Origin: Chaunax sp. Z400
Lineage: Eukaryota; Chordata; Actinopteri; Lophiiformes; Chaunacidae
Direction of reading: 5' to 3'
DNA: 64,000 bases
Assembly: GCA_037577475.1 (NCBI GenBank)
Contig: CM075192.1
Span: 10,533,408 to 10,597,407 of the forward strand
In this document: positions 46,322 to 57,500 of the stretch, in pieces
How positions within the stretch are numbered: the first letter of the stretch is position 1
Layout of the letters: every line of letters starts with the position of its first letter
The notes under the pieces: model-generated
Databases searched by the model: none
What the model saw: the letters and a program-made list of their open reading frames with translations, nothing else
What the model was told of the DNA's origin: nothing
Translations under genes and position numbers: made by a program

Positions 46322-48312
46322 ATGCCTCTTCATAAATACCCCCCCAAAATCTGGGATGCCCTGAAGATGAAGCAGGGCATCTATGCTCGTCTCCCTAAAC
46401 ACTACCTCAAGTCCCTGGAGAACAAAGATCCCACCCCTGTCCATCAGAGGTCACTGGGAGTCCAGTACCGAGCCAACCCTAATACAGGACAGAAGGAACG
46501 AGTGCAGGATGTCCCGATTCCCATCTACTACCCTCCATACTCACAGGATGGCCTGTGGGGAGGAGAGGGCTGGATATCAGGCTTCAGATACGCCAACAAT
46601 GACAAAGTAAGTCTCCGGGAGGAGGATTTTCTCTCTTTAGTTCTCATGTCTTGACATGAATTGATTAAACCACACAGCAGAAGCTGCTGTAGATTTATGT
46701 CCAGCTTGACCTCTATTTGTGTGTCACCCTCCACTTCCTGTTCATGGCAAACATTATTACTAATATTACTAATATATTACGGTACTTATTATATACGATA
46801 TTGTGTTTGTCGTTAATGTTTTGAGTACTTTGAAATGTTAGTTTTAAGCGTATTTTGAGTTTAAACTCTGTTTAAATGAAACATTTCTCAAAATGTTATT
46901 AAACACATACAGTATATCTATTAACATAATATTATCATCCATTAAGGTTTAACCATAACAATACAAGCATATTACATTTTCACTCTGTCTCAGGGTTCAG
47001 ACAATCCAGCCTCACTGAATGTAAATTTGTAGACTACAGTGTGTTTTTGACAAAGTTTATCGCATATTTAAGATATTTTTGAGAGCTATACCCATGGATA
47101 TCATTTGTTGATACTATAGTACCAATAAAAATATCATATTCAGTTGTTATTCATTTTTTTCCTGAACTCCTCTTTGTTATTTAGAGATTGTAGCTTTTTC
47201 CAGCATGGACTGCACATATAATGGCCCACAAAAGTAAATTATTTGATGCATCTAGCTCTAGTTGTCATTCTTAAGTTCATTTGTCTTGTTTTTTTTTATT
47301 GCTTTCTGAATTGTCTCTTTCCATAGTTGTCGACTCGTCTCAGGAAGACCTGGAAACCGCAGTTGCTCAAGAGAGAGTTGTACAGCGAGATTCTGGACCA
47401 CAAGTTCACCATCACAGTCACAGCACGCACTCTGAACCTCATTGATGCTGCCTATGGATTTGACTTTTATATTCTACAAGTAAGAGGAGCACCATTTATG
47501 TGACTAAATGACATTTTGCACAGGGGCTTGTTATTTGACTGTAATCATCCAACTCCCATCAGACACCAAAAGAAGACCTGAACTCCAAACTGGGGATGGA
47601 CCTGAAGAGGGCCATGTTGCTTCGCCTGGCACGCAGAAACACAGAGCTTTACCCAAATGACCCTGTCAAGAGAGAGAAGGTCTATGACAAATACAAGGTA
47701 GGTGGGAGGTACTTGCTGAGCGACGCGAAAATGATTGGGAATGGAGAAATGCATAACTAATCTTGATTTTTACCGGTTACTGCACAAAAGAAGCATCTGT
47801 GGTTAAGAAACAAATGACATGTTTCTCTCTCTGCTTCCTCCTGTCTGAGTAGCAGTTTGAGATCCCAGAGGAGGAGGCCGATTGGGTGGGTCTGAGTCTG
47901 GAGGAGGCCGTGGAGAAACAGAGGCAGCTGGAACACAAGGTAACCGAGTCCTCAAATGCAGTGTCAGCTCACAACAGCTTGAATCAAAGAAGTATGGCTA
48001 ATGCTACACCAAGCTGCAAGAAACGCATAATTGAAAAATACAGCTTGAACAAACATCTGAGTGTTGTGAAAAAATGTTGCTTTATGGTGATCATAATGAG
48101 CTCTATTGGATAATACATGTGTACAACACACATATGAGGAATTGGACTGGGGTTTTATTATCGCTCTAAAGGTACTGAGTCTGTTCTGTGTGTTCTGACT
48201 CCGCTTTGCTCTCCAGGAGCCTGAGCCTCTGTTTAAGGCCTGTGTGGACAAGCTGGTGGAGGAGCTGCAAGTCCAGAAACTCTCAGAACCACTTCTTATT
48301 GAGAAGAAGTGA
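46322..48312 (+). CDS. mrpl28: Mitochondrial large-subunit ribosomal protein bL28m (MRPL28)
   Basis: A component of the mitochondrial 39S ribosomal subunit. Coding exons 46322-46606, 47327-47479, 47563-47697, 47853-47939 and 48217-48312 join in phase 0 throughout to 251 residues; human is about 256. The start MPLHKYP is the same as in mammals. Conserved stretches include RERVQDVPIPIYYPP-like, GLWGGEGWI, YANNDKLS, WKPQLLKRELYSEILDHKFT, LGMDLKRAMLLRLAR, YDKYKQFEIPEEEADWVGLS and LEEAVEKQRQLE. The N-terminus is basic and amphipathic, as expected for mitochondrial import. The fourth exon has a tandem acceptor TAGCAG, so a form lacking one glutamine is possible. No breaks. Confidence 0.98.
46607..47326 (+). 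other. mrpl28 intron between 46606 and 47327
   Basis: A 720-bp AT-rich intron; I see nothing specific in it. Confidence 0.85.
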
Positions 48313-48658
48313 CCACCTGGACCGTCTGAGTGGGACCAGAGGCACCTTTTCTCACTGAAAAATGAAGTAGGTTGAACAGTCAAGCTTCTCCAGATGGTGG
48401 TGGGAGTCACCAAGCTTCTGAAACATTGTCAGTGCTGGTTGTACACCCGGGACAACTTCCTGCAGTTCACCTTGCATCTTCATCTGGGAGCAACACAAAG
48501 GTGGAAGAGATATCAATGATAAGACTAAAGCTTATTTGTTTCCCTTTGCATTTAAGATCCATACATAAGACATTTTAATAATTAAGGGAGAAGTCTCCAT
48601 CAGTGTAAATACTCCCTGAGCAGCTGTGATATAAGACCCTTGTGCAGAATATCTTAAA

Positions 48659-48664
48659 AATAAA
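48659..48664 (+). promoter_or_regulatory. mrpl28: Poly(A) signal of mrpl28
   Basis: AATAAA about 350 bases after the stop codon, followed by a T-rich GACCCTTTTTTG stretch. Confidence 0.75.
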
Positions 48665-48790
48665 AGATGACCCTTTTTTGTCCTATGCCTCGTATCTGCT
48701 CATCTGTTCTCCAATAATTACTAAAACAGTTCACTAAGTGATACGTTACATAATTCACCTTTTCACTGTATGATTTGTGAGTTAAAACAA

Positions 48791-49035
48791 GTTTAAGGAA
48801 TAGTTTGACTTTTTTGCTTCCTTGCTGAGAGATTAGATGATTGACAGCACTGTCATGATCATGTGGTAAATATGAAGTGTGCCGTAGCAGCTGCTAAGCT
48901 TTAGCTTAGTTTATTTTTGGCACAGTCATTGATCAAACCCTAATGAGAACACTGAGAAGATTTTGAAGAGAGCCAAACAGCAACTGTTTTTAATCAGGCA
49001 GCTGATAAGGCACAGAGGAGCCTGGCTAAAAGCAT
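48791..49035 (+). repeat. Dispersed percomorph repeat family C, copy 1
   Basis: TTTAAGGAATAGTTTGACTT, TTGCTTCCTTGCTGAGAG, TTAGATGATTGACAGCACTG, GTAAATATGAAG, AGCTTTAGCTTAG and CCTGGCTAAAAGC occur in the order of a very common percomorph repeat. Another copy is at 53880-54048 in the same orientation. Confidence 0.75.
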
Positions 49036-49124
49036 CTTAATGGCACTCTGTAGGGTTCGTACCTCTGGATGGCCAAACAATCATACATGTTTGTTTAACT
49101 TGCCTGACCCACAAAGTTTTATGG

Positions 49125-49360
49125 AAATCAATTCTGTAGTTTTTGTTTAATTAGGAAAAATGTCAAAAAATCACCCTTTCTAGCGATGTTCAAGAAAGTG
49201 AGATCACAACAAAATTGAATGGGTTCTTAAGTGGCTCATGATTCATCCTTTCACCAATTATTTTGAAAATCCCTCCAGTAGTGTTTTCGTTATCCTGCTG
49301 ACAAACAAACACACCAACCAACCAACATGGGGGAAAGTATAACTTTGGTGGAGGTAGTAA
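49125..49360 (+). repeat. Dispersed teleost repeat family E, copy 2
   Basis: It carries TTTTATGGAAATCAATTCTG, TCACCAATTATTTTGAAAAT, CCCTCCAGTAGTGTTTTCGT, TATCCTGCTGACAAACAAAC and ends TTTGGTGGAGGTAGTAACA. It runs directly into a LINE fragment. Compare 42345-42607. Confidence 0.65.
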
Positions 49361-49790
49361 CAGCTTGGTATGACAACCTGAGCATAAAGAAGCTCTCCAA
49401 GATCATTAACATTACAGGGACGGGGATTAGCAAGTCACACACAGGAACACAGGAAGACATCGATTCAGGGTCCCAAGGGCCAACTGGACAAAAAGTCTTT
49501 TATTCCTTATGCTATACAGACCCTGAACTAAATGACTCTATCAGGGATCATTTGCTTATTTCATAAGATCTGCTGTCTGGTAACATTCATAATACGTATT
49601 TACTGCTTCCTGTCCATTTGAACTACTGTATACAGTTATATATATAGTTATATACATTTGAGTGTGTTTTACTGGTGTGCTGTACTGTCTGTAGTCTATA
49701 TACTTTTCTTGTACTTTAGGAGATGCCAAATTAAAATTTCCACTAAAGTGGACAAGAAAGTCAATTAATCAATCAATCATACATTAAAAT
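49330..49790 (+). mobile_element. Degenerate 3' fragment of a non-LTR retrotransposon (LINE)
   Basis: An open frame reads VTAWYDNLSIKKLSKIINIT and, later, TQEDI and DPELNDSIRDHLLIS. This resembles the C-terminal end of LINE reverse-transcriptase polyproteins, which carry a (I/V)T.W(Y/F)GN.S motif, a KL..I(I/V)..A region and a DI element. The expected RC..KA and HP..LF.LLPSG..R motifs are eroded, so this is a broken remnant. A non-coding 3' tail follows to about 49790. Confidence 0.6.
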
Positions 49791-50389
49791 GAAAGTGCAA
49801 AGTCACATGCCAACCTATAGAGTATTAATACCACATTGTTATATGTGTTAACAGGAAAATATGGCCACAAATATCAAAGCTTGGCAAAGCAACAGTAACA
49901 TGGACAATTTACCAAAATGCTGGTTAAACGTGTTGGAAGTGATGCAGTTTGTAGGTTACACAATTTTAAAACACTTGTACTCGAGTATTTTCATTTAGAT
50001 GCTTCCTGCTAACAATGTCTGTGTAGGACTGCTTTCAATTCAGGTTTTGAATGCAGTACTTTAACTTGTAGTGTAGTTCTTTTCTTGATGTAAACCCACG
50101 ACATGCTATGTCTAGGTTTGGCCAATAGATGGAGACACAATGTTTTAAATGAGTGAAGTCCAGTCAGAGGCTGAATTATAGAGCCTACTGTCTCTTAGTA
50201 AAATCAAGTTACAACTTAGGACCTCCAGATATTAATTAAGACCATCCAATAAAACAAATAACACCATATGTCCACCTCTAAATAGTTGTTAAATGTGCTA
50301 TAGCTCCACAAACTGAGTATTTAAGTCAAAACAGTGTAATAAACCACAGATCTGCCCACAGCATTAATGACGCCAAGGTCCTTATAAGG

Positions 50390-50620
50390 TGCTCGAGTTG
50401 ACCAATGGAATAAAACACGAAGGGGTTTGATGAAAACATAAACAGCCGTTTATTGTCTGGTTTCATTTTCAACACTTTCTGAAATGCGTCGGCACTAAAA
50501 TGGTGTCGCTTTGTGGTTGCAGCATGCTATTCTGGTTAGATGGGAAATCCCTACTGGTGTGGGGACTCCCGTGGGAGTTGTAGCCTGACAACAGAGAAAA
50601 ATGATATCTGGCACCTGTAA
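50390..50620 (-). other. Unexplained CpG-containing block with ZNF143-like motif and exon-like features
   Basis: On the minus strand a TTTCTGTTTACAG acceptor at 50615 is followed by a 33-codon open frame, GCTACAACTCCCA at 50572-50584 (close to the ZNF143/Staf site core ACTACAAYTCCCA), and AATAAA at 50449-50454. It could be a terminal exon of an unknown transcript, a promoter element, or a repeat. Nothing in it is recognisable as protein. Confidence 0.25.
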
Positions 50621-51000
50621 ACAGAAAGATTCACCCCATAATATATAAATACAACCTGAGTATAGGATTACTCTTTCATATAGGGATTACCAGTCATCCA
50701 GATTAACCAAAATAAACTCTCAAACTGACATAAAGCCAATTTAGGATTGATTTTTCACCCAAACCAACATCTGACTGGTTTATCTTCACTCTCCAGAGCT
50801 AAACAAGGCTTACAAGTTAGTAATGATTGAAGCAGATTTTTCTGATTAATAATCAAACCACAAAAAAGAGTTTTGTATTTAATGAGTTTTGTTAATTAGA
50901 AGCTAAAAATGAGCTGTGTGTGTCACTTCCTCTAGTTTGCATTTATTATCATCTGCTTCCATCATCATCCCTGCTTGTCTTTACCCTTCCTTCCATCCCT

Positions 51001-51120
51001 TGTCTGTAACCGCTTATCCTTTCTGGGGTCGCGGGTGGCGGGGCTGGAGCCTATCCCAGCTGACATTGGGTGAGAGGCCGGTACACTCAGTACAGGTCGC
51101 CTGGTCATCACAGGGCCTGT
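51001..51120 (+). repeat. Dispersed teleost repeat (CCGCTTATCC...GGAGCCTATCCCAGCTG)
   Basis: ACCGCTTATCCTTTCTGGGG, TCGCGGGTGGCGGGGCTGGA, GCCTATCCCAGCTGACATTG, GGTGAGAGGCCGGTACACTC and GGTCATCACAGGGCC follow a repeat consensus found throughout teleosts. The degenerate end also occurs at 42781-42820. Confidence 0.85.
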
Positions 51121-51285
51121 TCTTTATTCATGTAAATGTTTATTATGGTAGGTGCCTTCTTACCAATTCCTATTCCAGTCCAACCTTGGACAAATAATTA
51201 TTTTTATTTCATTCATATGCATCAAACAAAGTCAGTTGTAGAAAAGTTGTCCTGCTACCAGCAGAAGGCCTGTACCAAGAAAGCA

Positions 51286-51660
51286 ACAGCTGTTGGATGG
51301 ATTGACATTCATGGTGTCCATACAATGAATCCAAATGACTTATGTGATCGTCTGACTTTTCTCTTTGTGCCACCACGACTTTTGGATGGATTAGCATGAA
51401 ATTAGCCACACACATTCATATTCACCTCAGGATGAGATGTTCTGGTGATAACATAACTCTTCATGTAGTTTATCAGCAGGTCAAAGTTTAATTTGCCCCA
51501 TAATTTGGGTTTAAAGTCAAATACCTGCAAACGAAGTGCCTTTCCCATCAGCCTCAGCTGCACTTTGTGTTAAAGAGAATTGGCAAATGTTACCATGCTA
51601 GTATGCTAAATAAGATGTTGAACATGTCAAACATTATACCTACTTACCATCAGTATGATA
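51286..51660 (+). repeat. Dispersed percomorph repeat (TTGGATGGATTG... GCTAGTATGCTAAA)
   Basis: Phrases in order: GTTGGATGGATTGACATTCA, GAATCCAAATGACTTATGTG, TTTGGATGGATTAGCATGAA, TTCACCTCAGGATGAGATGT, AGCAGGTCAAAGTTTAATTT, CAAATACCTGCAAACGAAGT, CCCATCAGCCTCAGCTGCAC, TTGGCAAATGTTACCATGCT and ATGTCAAACATTATACCTAC. I know this as one of the most widespread repeats in percomorph genomes. No coding capacity. Confidence 0.9.
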
Positions 51661-53879
51661 GCATATTCAGTTATGAAAATGGAATAAATCGGCTCTTTTC
51701 TACCCTGGTATTTGGGATCCCCCACCTGCCAAATCCCACTTTAACCCCTGCCAAACTGAGAAGCACTGCAAACTCCAGGTGGGTCTAAAGTGAAATGACA
51801 TTGCATGCTACTGGAAGTCTCTCTTCACCTGCAGCAGGAAAGCATCCCTGAATGTGAGCTAAGCTAATCTATTGGCCAACCAGGTTGTCTATAAGGCCTC
51901 ATGTGACACAGATCTTTACGTTTTCTTCGCTGACTCCCCATCAAATTCACAATCCTCCTCGAGGTTCACCTCTAGAGGAGCTGGTGGGTCATTCCCCTCC
52001 TTCGCTGCCTCTGAGCAGCTCTGTGTTGTTGTTGGTTGATTCTTGATCAGCACTAACACTAAAGGGGACTTCTTTTTTTTTTGGCCCCTAAACTTTGTAA
52101 GTAAAATGTGGGCACCCTTAAAAGCAGCTCAAGAGCAATCTGTACATTTCAAAATTATTTTATTTATTTCTATTTAATGGTGTTTGTCCTCTTGAATGTA
52201 TCTGTTGTTTTTTTCCATCAAAAGTTTGTTACTTGATTTCCATTGTAGCTGATTTCAATTGAAATGTTTATTAGCGGTGGTGTCTTTTCACAGGAAGGAA
52301 TGTGCATCTCTTTGTGCACACCAGATAAAATGCCTTGGAAATCAGCCCAGTGTGGAGTTTCCCTGTGGTTGTGTTCTGGTCAACAGTGATGAGTGGAGAC
52401 TGAAAATAACACCTTTTTATAACCAGCACATGCCCAACAGAAGTACAGAAGGTAACCAGGTACACAGATGGATGACTAGGAACGTTAAATATTACAATTA
52501 TTCATCTGCCACCATTGTATGTTCACTTTTAAATAACAACTGTTTTTGGGTGTGACGGTGAACAAAGCGCACAAACAAGTCCGATAATAATTGACGTAAG
52601 ATTAACCAGTAAAATTCTTACATCTTAAAGTGGTGGATTTGCTCTTTTTTATTCTGTTTTATGTCATTTTAACTTTTATATCTTTGGTCGTTAGACTGTG
52701 AGTAATGATTTAACTATATTTAATCATTTAAGATATAATATATATAATAATCTATCTGGCAAACACTCCTCCAGCAGCTACATTTTCAGAAATACAACAG
52801 AATATCAACTGGTGTGTGTTTTGTGAAGGCAGTTTGAATAATTCCAGTCTCTGCTACTAACAATGATGAACATAATGTGGATTAAAATGTGCAGAATGTA
52901 GGGAGGAGAAATAGACCATTTTCAACATGGATTCCTTGAAGCCAAGTCTTTGAGAATAAAAGGTTTTGGACCAGCAGGACGCTTCATAAATAACTTTTAA
53001 ATAAAATAATTATAAGAGCACTTTTCATCTGAGAAGTTCCTTGTAAGTTTCTGAGCCAACAAATAATTATCCTGTGACACTGCTGGCATTTAAAGCTCAG
53101 ATGTGAATAGCATAGAATCATCTGCATGCTGTTGCCAAGATCCATTGTTTTATGAGGGAGCAAGTAAAAAATGTCAGTCAGAGCTGAAGAAAAAAAACAA
53201 AAGTGTTTTCTAAACCTTTAGCAATCTTTTCCTTTTACATCTAACTTTACATCATGCAGAGGAAGTGACAACAGGACAGAAATAACATTTCATTAATAAC
53301 ATTTTATGGATTCTTCTGAAATATATTGACATATCTACAGTGCTACTGCGAGAAGGGGGGGTGGTTTGACAAGGCGTTTTTGGCATGGGAGTGAAACTGC
53401 AACAGACAAAGGAACTGACACAGACAGACTTATGAATGAGGACCGGTTTCTATTGGATTTAAGTGGATTAAATATCAAACAAGACCGCTGGTGTAAGGGC
53501 AACATCAACAGAGTAATACCAGACTAGAACAAGATGAAATGACTTTTTTAAAACCACCATCCTGTCACACTGCTGAGAAAAAGGAAACAAAACACACCTT
53601 ATACAGACATTATAGGACAAGAATTTCAGTCACATCAATGATTTACTACAATAGACAGGAATTTATGGAGGGCTTTCTTTCTACTGCTCTAAAGTTAAAT
53701 ATTCTAGAGTTTTCCTTTTAAGCTCCATTTTTAATGTGAGAATCACCTGAAGATTAATGCTAGCAGCATTTAATATTTAGGAATGTTTAACCAACGCCTG
53801 GATGTGAAAACCTTGACCAGCAAGGCGTTCAGGGGTCAGCGAGCAGACAACATAATCTCATTTGGCTCCAACTCCTAAA

Positions 53880-54048
53880 GGATTAAGGGACTAGATCAAC
53901 ATTTTTGAAATATGCTCATGTGGCCTCTTGCCAAGATTTAGATGAGAGGATCCATACCATTCTCAAATCTGTGTGGAAAATATGAAGCTGAAGCTAGCTC
54001 ATGGTTACCTTAGCTTAGCACAAAAACAGCTCTGTCTAAAGGTAGTGA
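53880..54048 (+). repeat. Dispersed percomorph repeat family C, copy 2
   Basis: GACTAGATCAACATTTTTGA, AATATGCTCATG, CTTGCCAAGATTTAGATGAG, GATCCATACCATTCTC, GTGTGGAAAATATGAAGCTG, TACCTTAGCTTAGCAC and CAGCTCTGTCTAAAGGTAG. It ends about 50 bases from the relb stop codon, so it lies in the relb 3' UTR in antisense orientation. Confidence 0.8.
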
Positions 54049-54097
54049 GCATAATGCCCAAAATGTCTGTGAAGAACTACATGATCCTGACCCATCC

Positions 54098-54546
54098 TTA
54101 TAGCTCCTCCTCTGTCTTCACCTGAACCATGATGGCGGCGCCGTCCTGTGCCTCTGATTGCGGAGTGTGGTTCTCATTGACGAGCATGTTGAACTGCAGG
54201 TCGTTGTAGTGGGAGAAGTCCTGAGGATACGGGCCAAAGTTCTGGCTATTAAAGTTTATGTCCGTGGTGCCAAACATGGAGTTGACATTAGGTCCCTGCT
54301 CAAAGCCAGACGGCACGGACGAGGTGAAGCTTTGGTCAGTAATCATATCCCACAATGCAGGCATTTCTAGCAACTGGTTCAGGATGGCCGTTGCATCGGG
54401 GCCATTGTTTGAATCCTGGAGCTCGTTGTAACCCATTTCCACTAAACCAGACGCCCCCGGCTGGGCGGTACAAAGCCTCTCGTCTGGAGATATGGTCTGA
54501 GGCTGTGGGAAGTGGAAGGGCTGCTCTGCTGCAGGCGCACTTTCTG
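54098..54546 (-). CDS. relb: relb last coding exon: C-terminal transactivation region
   Basis: It encodes 148 residues, acidic and rich in Asn, Gln, Asp and bulky hydrophobics (for example ILNQLLEMPALWDMI, DFSHYNDLQFNML), ending VKTEEEL. This composition suits an activation domain; it cannot be lined up by eye with the human RelB tail, which diverges quickly. The acceptor is a tandem CAGCAG, so a form lacking one alanine-coding triplet is possible. A VKTEEE-like sequence resembles a sumoylation consensus (hydrophobic-K-x-E), which is inference only. Confidence 0.9.
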
Positions 54547-57500
54547 CTGCAGGAGAGGAAACGTTATGTTAGAGAGAAAATAAATCCGTCTTAGAAACAT
54601 GATGATCAGACAGTTATTAGCTAGAGAACTTCACACTGCATGAAATGTGATAGGTGCATTTTGGACCTACATATTTTTTAAATCTACTAGTTTGAGTTTG
54701 AATTGTGTTGGGTTATAATGACAGAATTATTTTGTCCACCTCATTTACATCAATGCCCGGTAAACACACCACAAAGTGCATCTTCCAAAAGGATTTGAAA
54801 GTTGCACAAAAAATGAACTTTTTTCCCTCAATAAAGGTGGAGCACATAACAGGGTTGTATTAGACTGCATTACCTTTATCACTGAATGCCTAATAAACTG
54901 GCAGGTGTAGATGTTTAACTCAATGCCTGTAACCTTGTACATTGTAACAGCTATCATACACTGTGAATACTTGATTTTACTTTGTGCTGTGCATAGCATA
55001 CAGATGCATATGCAGAGTATATACATAGTATATTTATACTAAATACATTTAATGCACACTAAAAATAATGTGTAAATGATCAAATTAACGATGCCATTTC
55101 GCGGCTTCAGTTTCAGGGTCCTGGTAATGTGCATGCCATTACTGGTTGGACTGAAAATGTGCACAAAACACACAATTTAAACTCCAAAACTGAGTACGGA
55201 TGAATTTCATTTGATGCTCAGGTGCTGAGAGGGGGTCAAAATGCCTGCTGTCTGTCTCTCAGATGATTGGATGGATTTCTAACCATGTCCACCTGGCTGC
55301 TCAGAGATCTGTAATAATTTAATATCATACTGAATACGGAGTAAACTGACCTGCGGATCTGTGCTTACGCTCAGTGTGAGAATAAAAATCACACGTTGTG
55401 GCCTTTCAGAATGGCAGAATAGAATAAAGTAAGTACATCATGTACCAGATTGATAAAAACTGCACAGTGCATGCCCACCCTAAGTAGAAAATAACTGATA
55501 GTATTAGTAATACTTGTGTTTTTACAAGTCAGCATTTGTCATGAAAGAGGACCAAACAGCCTGACCGGCACAAAGGCCTCTACATACCAGACGAAAACGT
55601 TGGAGGCTCACCTGTCACACAAGCTTTCTTTCTGAAGCTGATATCTGACTTTATCTTTCTCTTCCGCTTCACCTCATATGGATCTGAAATGAGAACAGAA
55701 ATACTTCAATTATGATCCTATTATTGTTTCTGGTTTTAAAAAGCATCTGCTAGTAGACGTGCTGTCCTGACTGACCGGGGTTGTGTGGGAGGTACGTGAA
55801 GCTGACCGCCTCGCTCTCCATCTGATCAGAGAGGCGACGCAGGGTGACGCTGACTTCAACCTCCTCTGTGATGTTCTGGTCCTGGTAGGGCGGAGTCTTA
55901 AACACGATGGCGATCTGCCGGTGCACGTCTGTCTGGGCAAACTCCCCACTCGCCTTCCACGACCCTCGCCTGAACATGATCTCTATGTCATCTGTGGATC
56001 AGTGACAAGACACACAGGGCCATGTTGATCAGGACAAATGAGAAAACTGCATGAGAATTTAAGGTTTTTTTTCTGAGATCTGAATGACAAGTCAAAGTGT
56101 CTGCTATTAATATTATATAACCAAGCGTTATATGTGTCCTCCTTTGCTTCAAAGAGCTTTTCTTTTCTTAAAGAGTTGGTGCATATCATTACTAATTAAT
56201 GTACAAAGGGAAAATAACTGAAAAATTAGGGAAATGTCATTTCACTAAAGAAACAGTCGTCAAAAAACAGCTACAGCCGCCACACTAGGTCACAGTGATA
56301 TGCCTTCATTCCTATCAACAGTACATTATTTTATTAATAGAGGCTAGGCATGTGACATCACTGCTTACAGCCACTGAGTGGCACAAACCTCTTACTGAGT
56401 GGCACCGATACCGTTCAGCTTGAATGCCACGAAAACTACAAAAAAAACTACACATCTAAAATGGGACAAATAGATTGAAAGGAAATCATCTTTTTACCAG
56501 GCCGCTGAAAGCTAAAGAAAAGAGAAGCAAACATATGTTTCACTGCAGTTCCCAGGAAAAACAGGAATAAAGGCAATGAAAGGTGCATCAAAGGTTGAGC
56601 GATTCCAGGCCACAGGATGGAACATTATAAGCTTTTAATTTATGAAGATATTAGTTTGTTTTACTCCCGGTTTGGTAGTTTCCTCTACTAAAGGTAGCCA
56701 TGATGCCACTCCGTCGGACCGTGGCGTCACTGCAGACCCTCTGTAGCCGTTTGGGAACTTACAGAGAGAGAGTGACGTCATCATCGTACTCTAGATGTCC
56801 ACCCTCTGGTATGCATCTGACCCAACAGATTTTGTTTTATACGCCTATAACACTGCAGTGTTCTCGGTGCCTGTAGATGTATTCTCTTGCATTGAAAATT
56901 GCCTAAGCCTCTCTCAGAATGCTTTTAGCAAACTGAGCTTATTTTGTCTTAGAGGGTCAACTAATAAATTCTACACTACATGGCAACCTATTCTCTCATA
57001 TTTTCATAGGGCAACTGAGGCTTTTATATATGTTTTTGTATAGCTATTACCATAGATGTATTTTATCATTGGTAGGAATTCAGTTATGCTTATGGACTTG
57101 AAGTTTGTGATAGATATTGAATATTGTTTATACTAGTTTATGCTGTAAAACACTAAAACACTGATAGATTTTGTTTTTGTTTATATTTATGTTTAAAAAT
57201 ATAAATATGGACATGTTTGTGTTTATGATGTGCTAAGTTCAAACAATGATGCAATGGCCCAATAAAAAAATATTTTTTTAAAACTCTTGCGGTACACCTG
57301 AGCCATGTCTTATGTTCTCGGCTGTGTGAGCCTTTTTTTTCTGTATATTTTGACACACAAATAAAAACTTCCTCTTACCTTTCTGCACTTTGTCACACAA
57401 CATGTAGATCTCCGTCTTGCCGATACACGAACCTCTGTACTGGTTCAAACAGCTTATCTTCAGCTGAGATGTAGTCGTGGCCTCTGACATGCAACAGGTG

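Larger units (their letters stand above)
48665..54097. other. Intergenic region between mrpl28 and relb, rich in dispersed repeats
   Basis: No gene recognised. Recognised parts are dispersed repeats at 48791-49035, 49125-49360, 51001-51120, 51286-51660 and 53880-54048, and a LINE 3' fragment at 49330-49790. The relb 3' UTR enters from the right; ATTAAA on the minus strand at 53730-53735 is one candidate end, and AATAAA at about 52647-52652 another. A CpG-containing block at 50390-50620 is unexplained. Confidence 0.75.

Noticed and set aside
49327..49566. A 79-codon frame as an independent gene
   Set aside because: Its WYDNLS and KLSKII pattern fits the decayed end of a LINE polyprotein, so it was called a mobile-element remnant.
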